Shown here: positions 32,220 to 43,269 of the stretch, one piece after another | Position numbering within the stretch: position 1 is the stretch's first letter | Layout of the letters: each line of letters starts with the position of its first letter | Source of the DNA: Selaginella moellendorffii | Taxonomy: Eukaryota; Streptophyta; Lycopodiopsida; Selaginellales; Selaginellaceae | Assembly (NCBI RefSeq): GCF_000143415.4 | Contig: NW_003314278.1 | Coordinates: 1,751,543-1,815,542, forward strand | Length of the DNA stretch: 64,000 nt | Reading direction: 5' to 3' | Made by a program: the position numbers and the translations under genes | The notes under the pieces: generated by a model | Database searches by the model: none | Told to the model about the DNA's origin: nothing | The model's input: only the letters and a program-made list of their open reading frames with translations

Positions 32220-33905
32220 AGACTCGTTCCGCCACCATTCGTCCAGCCAGCACCGCGAGCATGCAGATCGTGACCGTGATGATCAGAAGGTACACTGCCA
32301 TTTTTTGCCCGAGGCCTCCGGAGGCTCGGGAGTAGAAGCTGCTTCGGACGTGCGGTGCCGGTGCTACTGCCGGGAGCTCGCTTCGTGTCTGTGTCTTTCT
32401 TTGCTGTCGACTTGGAGCCGGGGGTTTCGCATCAGAGACGATGTCAACCTTCGGCATTCTCACCTCGTGGTTGAGTCCGATAAGTGCTGTCGGTGCGCAA
32501 GAGAGGCTGACGAAGTATATGAGCGGTTACCATTGGGTGAAAACCGCCATCCCCACAACAGCCATCACCCGGTCGCGACTGCAGAGATATGGTCACGTTC
32601 CTTACTCCGGCATCAAGTTCCCTTCTTGCTCATCGTGTCCTCGTGTTTCTCACTAACAATTTTCTCGAGTTGACGCCTGCGTGAGGAACATTGATGTAGT
32701 ACTTCTCAGCGTTATACGGCAAATAGCTGACAAACCTGAAAGCAGCAAGGCGAGGCTCCGGTAGCCTGCATGAGAGCCACAAGTTGGCGAACAAAGTCCC
32801 CAGCGCCTGGTTCCAGACCTCGCTTGACGCGGTTCCAGCACAGGAGATTCCCACGCGCCATAACGAACGTGAGCGTTGTATGACTCCGACAAAAGGGAAA
32901 CGATTTTTGGAGTCTAAAAGAAAAAGTTAGACAACATCGTATGCTAGAGAAAGGATGAATCTTACCTGAGCAGGATCAATGCTCTTCGGACATCGTCACT
33001 CGCGTCCGAAACGGCAAAATGCAGCAGACGGCGGATAGCACTGTTGTTAGACGTGCCTCTATACTCCAGAGCCAAGGCGTACATGCCACCATAACGAAGA
33101 ATAGGATCCCGATCCCTTGTCATCTGCTGGATCAAAGTATCTGCTTCTTCTTAACGACAACCAGCGCTATTCCAAGAGCCAACTCCCTTATAATCTTTTC
33201 GTGTTGTGTATCGTGAGCATTTCTCCAGCTTTATCGCTGGCGCTTCCAACCATCCATGAGCAGACCCATAGCAATCCCTGCGGCCTCGCCAGCGACGGCA
33301 TATGTTTTATGTCTTCGTAGATTTCAGCGTCGGCAGTGCCCAGTGCGGCTAGTCCTAGTCCAAGGCAAGATCATCTGAATCACAAGCACCAAGACATTCA
33401 CATACGTCTTCCTAAGAATGAAGCTTACCTCATTGTTTGTCTTTCTCAAGTTTTCTAGTAAGAACGACTTGATTCCTTCACCGTGGTTAGCATGTATTAG
33501 CCCTAAGGCCACCTTCCGAGTATGGACTTCCCCACCAGTCCCACCATCTTGAGGAAGATATGGAGCAATTAAAGAGCGGCCCTGCTGTAAATGACTCTGC
33601 GAACAACACCAGTTCAGTTGGTGGCCTGACTTGGCCAATCCTAGCAATGTGCTCCTTCAATCAGCCGCAGCATTAACAACAAAAATAAACGCTCACCCCC
33701 ATGCACCAAAGCTATAGTAGAGCTGTGACAAACACTGTTTCTCGTTTCAACTGATTGCTTGATAGTCTTCAGAATAAGGAGGTTGGACCTGAAAAATCAG
33801 CAGGCATAAGAATCGAGAACACTGACAATGGTTCTTACTTGTCACGGCTGTATAAAAACTGGAAAGTGAGATGAATAAGCGTTTCTCCAGAAAGAATGCC
33901 CTTCA
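32220..33905 (-). pseudogene. RPN2: 26S proteasome subunit RPN2 pseudogene, middle and C-terminal parts
   Basis: Minus-strand pieces follow RPN2/PSMD1 order: KGILSGETLIHLTFQFLYSR (about 33900), SNLLILKTIKQSVETRNSVC (about 33785), GHLQQGRSLIAPYLPQ (about 33600), ALGLIHANHGEGIKSFL, AVAGEAAGIAMGLLM (about 33300), [62 protein letters not shown] (about 32890), RNVTISL, and MPKVDIVSDAKPPAPS (about 32460). Frames shift repeatedly, and the introns are retained, so it is not a processed copy. The proteasome repeat solenoid could not be made from it. Confidence 0.75.
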
Positions 33906-33924
33906 ATTTCCCCGCTTCATATCA

Positions 33925-34262
33925 TTCTATCTCACAGTCTGTGTCTCTCAATGATCCTCAGACTGTCGCTAATATCCCTTGACAAGCTAGGGAAACAAGG
34001 TAATAATGCTTTCGTTAACTTTGATTCTGAAGTTCTTACTCGATCGAAGCACTTTTGGCTTACCAGATCGCCTTCGATTTGTTTGAAAACAAGAGCCAGC
34101 TCTTCCTACTGAATGTGAGGGACCGTCGCCAGAGGCTCGGGCTGGAAATAGTTCAGGCGGCGGCAACAATACGAAAGCTACAGAACAAATCGGAATGATG
34201 GACGTTTTAACAAGTGCAAACTCCGTAGAAGGAGACAACGTTGAGGACTCCCAGGATATCAT
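33925..34262 (+). pseudogene. RPN2: RPN2 pseudogene, preceding segment in inverted orientation
   Basis: Plus-strand sequence encodes SLNDPQTVANI and, after an intron-like gap, AYQIAFDLFENKSQLFLLNV followed by RDRRQRL, then degraded sequence to about 34262. In RPN2 this segment lies directly before the KGILSGET segment, which here sits next door on the minus strand. The two pieces are thus one gene broken by a local inversion. Confidence 0.68.
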
Positions 34263-37229
34263 TTATGTCGGCAGGATTAAACGGATAACCTAGTCAAAAG
34301 AAAAGAACAGAAAATAATAAGAATTATAGAAGCTAAGCACTACGCAAGCATTCCCAGCACATTCTCACTCTTCTGGGAGTTTGGCAAGCCTTTGCGATTC
34401 TAATGCCATGCCGATTGCCTGCCCATACTTTCTCTTCTGCATGCACCTAAGACGACACAAGGTAAAAGAATTGACCAAAATTGCAGCAATGTGAGCTCAT
34501 CCTTTCCACGATTGGGTCAATGTCCCCATCTGGTGTTTTCCGATGAGCGATAAGCACAAAAGAGTCAAACACCATCCCTGGAAGAACGAAAAATAGAAAT
34601 GCCATACCCACGAGAGTTCTGACAGAGTGCGAATCTTCCAGAACAGAGAGTTCGAATGAGCTCGAGATAGGAAATAAAAATCAAGATACAAATAGAAAAC
34701 AGCACATTCCTGTGTTAGAAAATTTTCGAAGCTAGTAGAAAAATTCGCTCACCTCAAGAGCAGCGAGCTCTCTCCGCTCGAAATACTCGTAGGAGCTCTC
34801 GCTGCGGGCAAAGGATTTGTGAGAGATCTAAACGATAGTGGAAATGCAAATAAAGGAGTTAGTGTAGCTGCCGCGACCGTAAGAGGAGCAAGAACGATAT
34901 GCCCGCGAGCCCGTGCGCTGTCCGGCCACGACTCGATGCCTTGCAAGGTCGATATGGACGGCTTCTTTTTTTTATTGCGCAGGCAGTAGCGGCAGAAGGA
35001 GCAAAAGAAGAAGCGAGTAGCGAGAGCTCGGATGATAACGACGATGGCGCGACCGAGAGCCGATGAGGTTTCTCTCACAATTTTTTTTTCTTTCTTCGGC
35101 TTCTCCAAAGTGGGGAGAGCAAGTGTTTGGAGCTCAGGTAATCTTAGAAGTTTTCTATTTCTTCTTTTTTCTCTCCTTCTCGTGCTAACTTCGTGAGTCT
35201 ATCAAATGGCTATCAGGCCTCCAGAACGTCGCTTACTAGCGAGGATGACGGTACATCTTTTCCAAGTGTAAGCTAGTCAGTCTCTCTATGTTCTTGCGTC
35301 CAGGGGAAGAGTTTCTGGATGCTGCCGCTGTTTCTCCACGGAAAATCGAGCCCAGGTCTTCAAAAGTAAGCTTTTGTTTGGCGAGTTTCTCACTGACTCC
35401 TTGAACAGTGGCTTAGTCTTCGAATAAGCGCCCCCAGCGAGTAGCCTGCTCACTGCTTTGCGAAATCTTGTTCTCTCTTTGAAGCTGTGCTCTATTTCTT
35501 CCAGGGTGGCGGACTAGATCCGGTTTATCGTTGTTATGGATAGACGTTACTCCTCAGGCTTCAGGTCTGATTCTACTTCTCGGTTAAAGAAAAACTATTG
35601 AGAGCAATTGGACCACCCACATAGAGTGTTTCTCTCAATCAAGGTGAAAATCTTTTCCCCTTGATCCAGCCCGACGCGTTGCTTGCAGAAGTCGGGGCCT
35701 GAGGATTATATTTTCATCTTGGCACGGTGTTTACTGGATAGGAAGCTCCCTCCTTTTCTCTCTTCAATCTAAGACTGCATCGCGCTTCTTGCCAACTCTT
35801 TAACCGTGCCGAGGATCGCACACTCGCTTGCAAGGTCTCCAAAACTGGTTTCAACACTTGCGAGTTTGCATGATCCAGAGTTAGCAAAGAGCTCGTGAAC
35901 GGTGCCCGCCACCAAAGGATACAGCTGCTCCAGAGGGAAATAGCCTTTGAGCTCTTGTCAATGACGAACAATGAGGTATTGCTGCAAATTTAAAAAGGGA
36001 AAAACGAAAGAACTGGCCACAGAATTTTTCGCGTTCTTCCAGCTTGATCTTCGCATTGGAAGTTACGATCTAAGAGAAAATGTGGATATTGTCCAGCTCT
36101 ATTACCATATGGAGCTGGTCTGAGATATGTTTAGGATGGCTTTTCCGTGTGGATATTCTGTGAACTTTCGCCAGGTTTTGGGCGTCTTTCATTCTTCTCT
36201 TAGGTTTTGAAGAGAAACCGCAAGGAGAAAAGTTTGTCAGGAAGAAAAGTATATATATATTGTGTGTGTGTGTGTGTATGTACGCAATTAAATAAACTTT
36301 TGACATAAAGCTTATACATGGTCAGAAAGAAGAATTAAATTTGTTTTGGTAATAATTAGGATGGCAATTAATTTAGAAGCATATTTGAAGAGAAAGAATT
36401 TGGGAAATTTATTTATGTAAAGAATAAATTATTTTATCTATTTTCATAGTTAAGCTTCTTTATTTAAGAGAGCTAGTTTTTCTAGATTCTTTATGTATTA
36501 CAAGAACGAGAATAATGGTTTTTTTTGCTTGCCAATTAGGCAAATTAGGAGTTTAAGAATATTCTTTGAATATTCTCTTCCTATCTAGATTAAATCTTAT
36601 AACAGATTGTTTTGTAATGTAGTCAAATTCCAATAATCAAATGTGAATTTCTAATAGCAAGCTCAACAAACCATCTCGCAATAAGTATTTTATAAATTGT
36701 GAATGTTTTTTCCCTTTTAGTTTTTCCACTTTATTCAGGTGATTGTACTCTTTGGAAGAAGATTAATGGATGAGAACCACTACTACCAGTAATAACAACA
36801 AAATGTGAGGAAGAAAGGGCAAAGAGTAGTACGTCTTGAATGGTTTTATGCTTCTCATCCTACCATACCTAATTAGAGTCTATGTCCATTAGAACTTGGG
36901 CATGCAATGCAATATTTGCCATCAGAAAAGGTCTGGGACATTCAGACAGGTATGCACCTAATGCTTCCCTTGTTGTGAAGTTCTTGAGGGTGGTTTGGGT
37001 GGTTGACGAGAGTATGCCCTTCTGACACTCTAATGCTGGGCAACATTATGTCATGTCTACCTGGATGCATATCATGATGTTTAAAAAAGGATATCATAGT
37101 TAACTACTTTAGGGAGCAATTGAAAGAAGGTTAAAGTATTTACAATTGTCTGTGTGCATGTTGTGCATACTTGATAGAAGTAATCAAGTTGTGTTTCACA
37201 CTTGAACGTAAAAAGGTTTCAGCATATAA
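34263..37229. other. AT-rich accessory sequence, no supported gene
   Basis: Scattered short frames only (longest 119 codons, 35108-34749 minus, low complexity). A dinucleotide microsatellite (TA then TG) lies at about 36248-36278. Segments at 35225-35365 and 35770-35970 have exon-like composition with GTAAGC-type donors, but I do not recognise a family. Confidence 0.45.
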
Positions 37230-37776
37230 GTTGCCCAATTTGAAACTTACTTGTGGCCTGATGTGGTTGCACCGCGAACATTTATTATAGCTTCAAGGCT
37301 CACAATGCATAGGTTCCAAACTCTGCAAATTCTATGGCTTGCCCTCATGCCTCTGGGATTGTTTCATTGCTGAAAGCATATCATCTCAAGTGGAGTCTTG
37401 CCGCTATCAATCTACCTTGGTTACAACTGGTAAGAATGACTTGCACTCTTGGATCTAATAGTTTAGAATTCTAGAGCCTTTGTTGGTGGTGGGCTTAATA
37501 AGAACAACTGATTATGGAGATGGACATGTTAGTCCCAATGCTGCAGCTCATCCAGACATGTCAAACTATATTGGACTTTTGTGTGGGCTATGGCCAGAAA
37601 GTTGCACCCAAAGAATTGTATTGTTCAACCAAGCCATCTCAATTGGTCTTGTTAATTTCACTGGATTAATGATGAATGTTGGGCACAGTAAGTTGTGTAC
37701 TGTGAATGTTGAAGCGCCACATAGAATCAACGTGGCGGTCAAGCCGAGAGAATTGAGGTTTGACTTGGTCAAGTAA
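37230..37776 (+). pseudogene. Subtilase pseudogene, C-terminal part
   Basis: Plus-strand pieces are WPDVVAP at about 37253, the catalytic Ser region SMACPHASGIVSLLKAYHLK at about 37330, then GDGHVSPNAAAHPDMSNYIG, LLCGLWPESC and NVAVKPRELRFDLVK (stop at 37776). The propeptide, Asp and His parts are not adjacent; a matching N-terminal half on the same strand lies at 24.0-24.7 kb. Frames change at least twice. Confidence 0.72.
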
Positions 37777-37890
37777 AGACCTATCTGAAACGGGTCACTG
37801 ACTTGGAAGGACACCTATTGCAATCTTGTTTTCAAATAAGTAACGCTCTTGCACCAACAGAGAAAGATAGTCATCTTTTTCTCACGAGGG

Positions 37891-39600
37891 TCAATATGTT
37901 CCTTTCTCTTGTGATCTTCCTTTCAACTTCTCCATTCTGTGCTTGATAGCGGCGCTCTCCTCCCGCTCACCGGCCTCAACCAGGATGTTTGCGAGCATCA
38001 CATACGTCGACCAATTCCGAGGCTCCAGCGCAAATGCCCGCTCTGCAACTCGCCTCGCGCGCCTAACGTCCTTGTGAGTGGAGCACGCTGCTAGCAGCGC
38101 GATCCACAGCACTGCCACTCTCACCGGCAACTCCTCCACAAACTTCTCCACGTCGTCAAGCTTCCCGCACCGTCCCAGAGCGTCCACAACGCAGCCGTAG
38201 TGCTCCGGACGGGGAAGAATCTCGTAGTGCACCGCAAGATCATTGGGAAGCTCTCGAGCAGTCCTCCGTGACTGCACGAAGACAAGACGCTCACAAAAGC
38301 GATGCTGTCTGGAGCGACGCCTTCCAGCTGCATTATCGCGAAGAGTGACAGGGTCATCTCCAGATCCCCGGCTTGGGCGTGAGCCGAGACGATGTACGTC
38401 CAGGAAATCACGTTCTTGCTCGCCATCTTTTCGAAGATTTCCCGAACGCTCTCTACTCTCCCAAGCTTGGAGTACATGGTCATGAGCGAGTGGCACAGGG
38501 CTTCGTTGGAAGCAAACTCGCTCGCTTCAATCAGTCTGTAAGTGGCGATTCCTTGGGCAAGATCTTTCTCGCCAGAGCAAGCAAGAACGACGCAGAGGAG
38601 AGTTACGTGGTCCGGCTCTACGTCAATCCTTTTGAAGAGCTCCATCGCCTCGTGTAAGTGGCCCCCTTGGACGTAAACCGTGAGCATGCAGTTCCAGGAG
38701 TTGCGATTCTTGTGTTGGATCGTGTCAAACACTGCTCTTGATTCTTCCAGAGCCCCGCCTTTTCCATACATGAGCATTTGCTACGACTGTGTTACTCTCG
38801 AATCCCCTCGAGACGACGATCCTGTGAACTTTTCTGCCTTGCTCCAGCGATGCCATGCTCGAGCAAGCGTCGAGAGCGCTCACGCAAGCAACCGCATCGG
38901 GTTCGAGGCCTCCATGAGCGAGCAACCTCTCGAAAATCTCCATCGCTTCTCTGCCATGGCCATGGGCATAGCTCGATATCAGCGTCGTCCAGGTGACGAG
39001 GTTCTTTTGCGGCATTCTCTCGAAGACTAGCCTGGAATCTCTCAAGCTCCCACACTTCTCATACATTGTGATCACCTCTGTGCCAACTATAACGTTTGAT
39101 TCCAGGCCCAGAGCTGTGATCCTTGCGTGGAACTTTCTAGCTTGCGGGAGAAGCCTTCGAACCGTGAAGGAAGCAAGAACAGTGACGCAAGTCACCGGCG
39201 ATGGCTTCACACCATCGAGCTCCATTCGTCTAAACAGCAACAACGCCTCGGCAAAATGCCCATTCTATGGAAACGCTGCGATCATGATATTCCACGAGAA
39301 AAGATCTCTGTTCCAGATGCCAGCAAACACCTTATATGCTAGACCAAGCTCGCCAAGCTTCCGATATGCCTGTAGTATCATGTCTCCCACGAACTGGTCT
39401 TCCGCGCAGCCGGGATGCCTCGCGGAAACAAAGCCGTGCACGCGACGAACTTGTGCTAGATTATTCTCTTGTACGCACCACTTGAGAAGGGACACAAAGC
39501 CTCTCGACACTGCCGTGTTAATGCTGATCTCCCCTGCTTGCTCGATCACGGCACCACGGCTCGCGGGAGATCTCCATACTTTCCCTTCCACCCATCCACA
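37891..39600 (-). pseudogene. PPR pseudogene (one nonsense codon, two frameshifts)
   Basis: Three minus-strand frames make one PPR protein in order: 39591-39265 (LLKWCVQENNLAQVRRVHGF .. SWNIMIAAFP), a TAG in frame where QNGH is expected, 39243-38725 (LLFRRMELDGVKPSPVTCVT onward), a shift near 38780 inside MYGKGGALEESRAVF, 38777-38121, then a shift near 38250 and an E-type end (HYGCVVDALGRCGKLDDVEK, to 37891). Repeats alternate P, L and S lengths, unlike the S-only PPR genes elsewhere in the window. Similarity is high throughout, so inactivation looks recent. No ATG precedes the first segment in frame. Confidence 0.75.
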
Positions 39601-39706
39601 TCGGTCTCCAAGAACTTGGCATTGTCACCAATCACCGATGCCGCTGCCGTGTGGAGCCACTCGCGGAGCACTCGAATTCGCCGCAAGCTCATCTAGCAGG
39701 ATCGAT

Positions 39707-40783
39707 CTATCCCATGACCACGGAGCCAGCTCTAAACCAAGAACTTCCCAGGAACAATCCGTGGCAAACGAGATCCTCCCCAATCACGCAAGAGAGATCA
39801 CCAGCGCCCAGGACGAAGATCTCATCCCGGAGCCCAAATGCCCGCTGTGAGTGGACATTGAAAGCCGGAGACGAGGAAGACGAAGATGGCTTGCGCTGGA
39901 TGCTCCCGGCAAGAACCCATTCCCCATCCACGAACTTGTAGAGGCAATCCGAGGCTGTCAAGCTGTAAATCCCGCTGGAAGTAGCGACGAGTTCTCCATG
40001 ATCCATGGCGCTCATCCCAGAAGAATCGCGGTGCCAGGAATCGCTACCAGGATCATAGACCAGCACCTCGCAACGCGTGGAAGAGAACACCCGGACGTAA
40101 AGCTTACCCTGGAACACCACCTCGCAGTCAACCCGGTCGAGGTGGTTGTACGGCATGGTTGACCGCTGCGTCCACGTGTCGGTCGCAACGTCATAGGACT
40201 CGGTCGCGGGGACAAAGTCACCGTCGTGGTCGCAGCCCCCCGCGACGTAGACCGTACCATTCACTGTCGCCATGGCGAACTGCGACCGCGCGACAGTTGG
40301 CGGCGATCCCGCCCGCCACTTGTTCTTGGTGGAATCGAAGATCCGGGTGTGGTTCTCCACGCTCGATCGGCGAGAGCTCGTCCTGGATTCCAGCGCGACG
40401 AGGAGAGCGCCCACCGCCGCGGTCTTGAATGTGGCGAATCCTCCTCCGCCCACATCGCCGATTTCTAGCCCCGTGGGCAGTGGAGGATCTGGAAGAGGCG
40501 CTTTGAGCAACAAGGATTTGGAGGCGAGATTGTAAATGCAGTAGGAGTTGTGGCCATTTTCCATGAGGATCACGACGAGCCAGGCATCGGCGATGCCAGA
40601 TTTCCTTCTTACCGCGAAGAAATCCTCACTCTCGAGCGTCTTCCTCCAAGTTCTTGACACCGATCGCATGCTGCGGTGGTAGATCCTGGGGACCTTGGCG
40701 AGGCAGTGGCGCGCGACATCGTTTGGAAGCCCCGAAATGAGAGATCTCTTGAGTTCTAAGCCTAGGTACCTCTTGTTTCCCAT
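39707..40783 (-). CDS. F-box/kelch-repeat protein, intronless
   Basis: This 358-residue protein has an F-box at about residues 15-55 (ISGLPNDVARHCLAKVPRIY then RSVSRTWRKTL), which would bind SKP1 in an SCF ubiquitin ligase. Kelch repeats follow that would form a substrate-binding propeller (FAMATVNGTVYVAGGCDHDG, SYDVATDTWTQRSTMP, VLVYDPGSDSWHRDSSGM). The ATG at 40783 opens the frame. It is divergent from FKBP20-2 with 184 bp between starts. The plant F-box/kelch family is large, and the substrate is unknown. Confidence 0.88.
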   Translation of the reverse strand: MGNKRYLGLELKRSLISGLPNDVARHCLAKVPRIYHRSMRSVSRTWRKTLESEDFFAVRRKSGIADAWLVVILMENGHNSYCIYNLASKSLLLKAPLPDPPLPTGLEIGDVGGGGFATFKTAAVGALLVALESRTSSRRSSVENHTRIFDSTKNKWRAGSPPTVARSQFAMATVNGTVYVAGGCDHDGDFVPATESYDVATDTWTQRSTMPYNHLDRVDCEVVFQGKLYVRVFSSTRCEVLVYDPGSDSWHRDSSGMSAMDHGELVATSSGIYSLTASDCLYKFVDGEWVLAGSIQRKPSSSSSSPAFNVHSQRAFGLRDEIFVLGAGDLSCVIGEDLVCHGLFLGSSWFRAGSVVMG

Positions 40784-40967
40784 TGATCTTCCAAGGAATC
40801 ATGGGCGATCGCTTAAGAACACCGTGAAGAACTTTCGGTGGGAAATACCAATTAAACATGGGACACGTTGCTGGAGATATTTTATCCCTCGTTTCAAAAC
40901 TGGACACGTATGGTCTCTTTTCGCGGATTTTCAGCATTGTGACACGTGTATTAGGGCTGTTTTAGGT

Positions 40968-41624
40968 ATGGTTGCTTTATCCTTTCTTCCCTCTGGCGCC
41001 ACTATCCTCCCTCCATCGCCACTCCCGCGCAGGAATTTCCTCGCCCTAGGGTGCCCGCTGCTGGTAGCGATCGGCAGCGCTGGCAATGCCGCCCAAGCGG
41101 TGATCAAATCCAAGGCCGCGGCCCAGGAAGAGAAGCTGCTGGAATCAAACCAGCGGATCCAGCAGATGAATGGCGTGCCTCCGGATTTCCCGAGCTTCGT
41201 CCGTCAGGGATTCAAGGTCAAGGTTGTGGCGAGCCCCAAGTATGTGACCACGAGTACCGGATTGATCTACCTCGATCTGGAGCAGGGGAGCGGCGATTGC
41301 CCCAGCGATGGCCAGCAAGTGATCTTCAACTACATTGGCTACAACGAGGCCGGGAGGAGGATCGACAGTAGCTACCAGAAGGGGCAGCCATCCAAGACGC
41401 GATTGGGCGATGGTGGATTGGTTCCTGGGTTTGAGGAAGGGATCAAGAGCATGAGGCCTGGCGGGAAGCGAAGAATTGTCGTCCCTCCCGAGCTGGGTCC
41501 TCCAGTCGGCCCCTCGACGTTCTTTAGCTCCAAGCAGTTCGAGATCTTCGACGTGGAGCTCGTCCAGGTGAAGGATTGCGTGAGAAAGACAGTGGGATTC
41601 TTCTCGGCTCTTAGCTGTGACTGA
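40968..41624 (+). CDS. FKBP20-2: FKBP-type peptidyl-prolyl isomerase, thylakoid lumen (FKBP20-2 type)
   Basis: The intronless 218-residue protein has an N-terminal bipartite targeting sequence ending in a twin-arginine-like lumen signal (PRRNFLALGCPLLVAIG .. AAQA). The FKBP domain follows from about residue 95 (STGLIYLDLEQGSGDCPSDG, FNYIGYNEAGRRIDSS, LVPGFEEGIKSMRPGGKRRI). The C-terminal pair of cysteines (DCVRKTVGF..SCD) matches the conserved pair of FKBP20-2, a lumen immunophilin implicated in photosystem II supercomplex assembly. The Met at 40968 is preferred over an upstream in-frame ATG at 40695 because it starts directly at the transit peptide. A decayed copy lies at 20.9-21.1 kb. Confidence 0.9.
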   Translation: MVALSFLPSGATILPPSPLPRRNFLALGCPLLVAIGSAGNAAQAVIKSKAAAQEEKLLESNQRIQQMNGVPPDFPSFVRQGFKVKVVASPKYVTTSTGLIYLDLEQGSGDCPSDGQQVIFNYIGYNEAGRRIDSSYQKGQPSKTRLGDGGLVPGFEEGIKSMRPGGKRRIVVPPELGPPVGPSTFFSSKQFEIFDVELVQVKDCVRKTVGFFSALSCD

Positions 41625-41667
41625 AAACAAACGAATTTTTTGTTCATGGATCGATCTCACTCGTCTC

Positions 41668-43269
41668 ATGTGTGATGTTCCTGGCCTCGTGAGGCTACTG
41701 AAATCTTGCTGCGGTGATTTCGCCAGGGCGCGCGAGCTCCATTTGCGTGTCTTGGGCGATGAGCGCTTGCGATCCAACGTAAGAATCAGGAATGTTTTAA
41801 TCGATGTGTATGGGAAATGCGGGAGAATCGACGAGGCTAGAGAGGTTTTCGATGGATTGGAAGAACGAGATGTTTGCTCGTGGAACTCGATTGTCACAGC
41901 ATATGCCACAAATGGGCATCTTGACATGGCAAGAGATTTCTTTGAGAGAACACCAGGCCGAGACGTGGTATCTTGGAATGGTATCACAAAAGCGTGCAGC
42001 CACCATGGCCTGGTCGATCAAGCGCGAATTTGGTACGACAGGACACCCTGGCAAAATGTGGTGTCGTGGACAGCCATGCTGGCAGCATATACCGCGTCAG
42101 GGCATCTGGACGAGGCAAGAAGTATATTTGACAACATGCGTCAGCACGACCTGGTGTCGTGGACTGCCATGCTGGCAGCCTACGCTGGCAATGGTCGCGT
42201 TCGTGATGCGTGGAACTTTTTTATCAGGATGCCTGAAAGAAATCTGGTCGCGTGGAACGCTATTGTGCAAACATTTGCCCAAAATGGGCATTTTTCTAAG
42301 GCGGTGGAGACGTGGGAGTCCATGCCTGACTTGAGCGCTCTTTCATGGACAATTATGATATCCGCGTATGGGAATCAAGGCTTGGTGGACTTAGCTAAGC
42401 GTGTTTTTGACAAAATGCCGTGCAAGGACATTGTGGCCTTGACGTCCGTAATCACGGTTTACGCCCAGAACTGGGATCTGGAGCACACGGAATATGTTTT
42501 TGCAAAGATGCCCTGTTGGGATTCAGTTGCGTGGACGGCCATGATTCAGGCATACTCTCAGAATGGAAAGCCTGAGATGGCAAAGGCTACGTTTGACACT
42601 ATGCCCAAACGAACTGCTTTTTCATGGAATTGCCTCATTTCTGCGAGTGCCATGTACGGGCATTTGCGTCATGCTTGTGTAACTTTTGATAAAATGCCTG
42701 TTCACGACAAAGTTTCATGGACGACTATGGTTTCTGGATTTACGCAAAATGGCCAGCTTGAGGAGGCTCTGGAGGGTTTTAATCGAATGCCCAAGCGGGA
42801 TCTATACACTTGGAATTCGATCATCCAGGCACTCGCCCAGAATGGCGACTTGAAAACCACACTGGAGCTCGTTGGGTCAATGCTCCTTGAAGGAGTGAAG
42901 CCGAGCTACATCACCTACGTGAGCGTGCTCACGGCTTGCAATCACGAAGGCGTGGTTAACTCGGCAAGGGAGCACTTTGGAATCATGCTTGAAGCTCATG
43001 GCATTTTGCCGGTGATCAAGCACTTCCACTGTTTGATAGATGTGCTGGGACGAGCAAGACGGCTACAACAAGCCGAGGAGCTGCTCTACAGCATGCCCTT
43101 TGCAGCCGATGAGGTTGCCTGGACTACTTTGCTGGGGGCTTGTGCCGTCCATGGTGAAATTGAGCAAGGGGAACGAGCAGCGAGGAATGCTCTTAGGCTA
43201 AATCCTTGCAGCGATGTTGCCTTCACGTTGCTATCGAATGTGCATGTCATTGCACACAGCCTGGTATAG
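41668..43269 (+). CDS. PPR protein, intronless, about 11 S-type repeats
   Basis: The 533-residue intronless PPR protein starts MCDVPGLVRLLKSCCGDFAR. About 11 repeats of 31 residues (unit like IFDNMRQHDLVSWTAMLAAY) and an E-type end (YVSVLTACNHEGVVNSAREH, HFHCLIDVLGRARRLQQAEEL) follow. The likely role is organelle RNA recognition; a DYW domain is absent. The frame is open back to 41617, overlapping the FKBP stop, but the first ATG is 41668, 43 bp after that stop. The pair FKBP-PPR was copied together to 20.8-21.8 kb, where both are dead. Confidence 0.87.
   Translation: MCDVPGLVRLLKSCCGDFARARELHLRVLGDERLRSNVRIRNVLIDVYGKCGRIDEAREVFDGLEERDVCSWNSIVTAYATNGHLDMARDFFERTPGRDVVSWNGITKACSHHGLVDQARIWYDRTPWQNVVSWTAMLAAYTASGHLDEARSIFDNMRQHDLVSWTAMLAAYAGNGRVRDAWNFFIRMPERNLVAWNAIVQTFAQNGHFSKAVETWESMPDLSALSWTIMISAYGNQGLVDLAKRVFDKMPCKDIVALTSVITVYAQNWDLEHTEYVFAKMPCWDSVAWTAMIQAYSQNGKPEMAKATFDTMPKRTAFSWNCLISASAMYGHLRHACVTFDKMPVHDKVSWTTMVSGFTQNGQLEEALEGFNRMPKRDLYTWNSIIQALAQNGDLKTTLELVGSMLLEGVKPSYITYVSVLTACNHEGVVNSAREHFGIMLEAHGILPVIKHFHCLIDVLGRARRLQQAEELLYSMPFAADEVAWTTLLGACAVHGEIEQGERAARNALRLNPCSDVAFTLLSNVHVIAHSLV

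Noticed and set aside
32209-32330. Hydrophobic tail fused to the RPN2 C-terminus on the minus strand
   Set aside because: The apparent fusion protein lies in a dead gene with frameshifts. The membrane-like segment is more likely unrelated flanking sequence.
34749-35108. Minus-strand frame of 119 codons
   Set aside because: Low-complexity composition with Lys and Phe runs from A/T tracts. No conserved motif.
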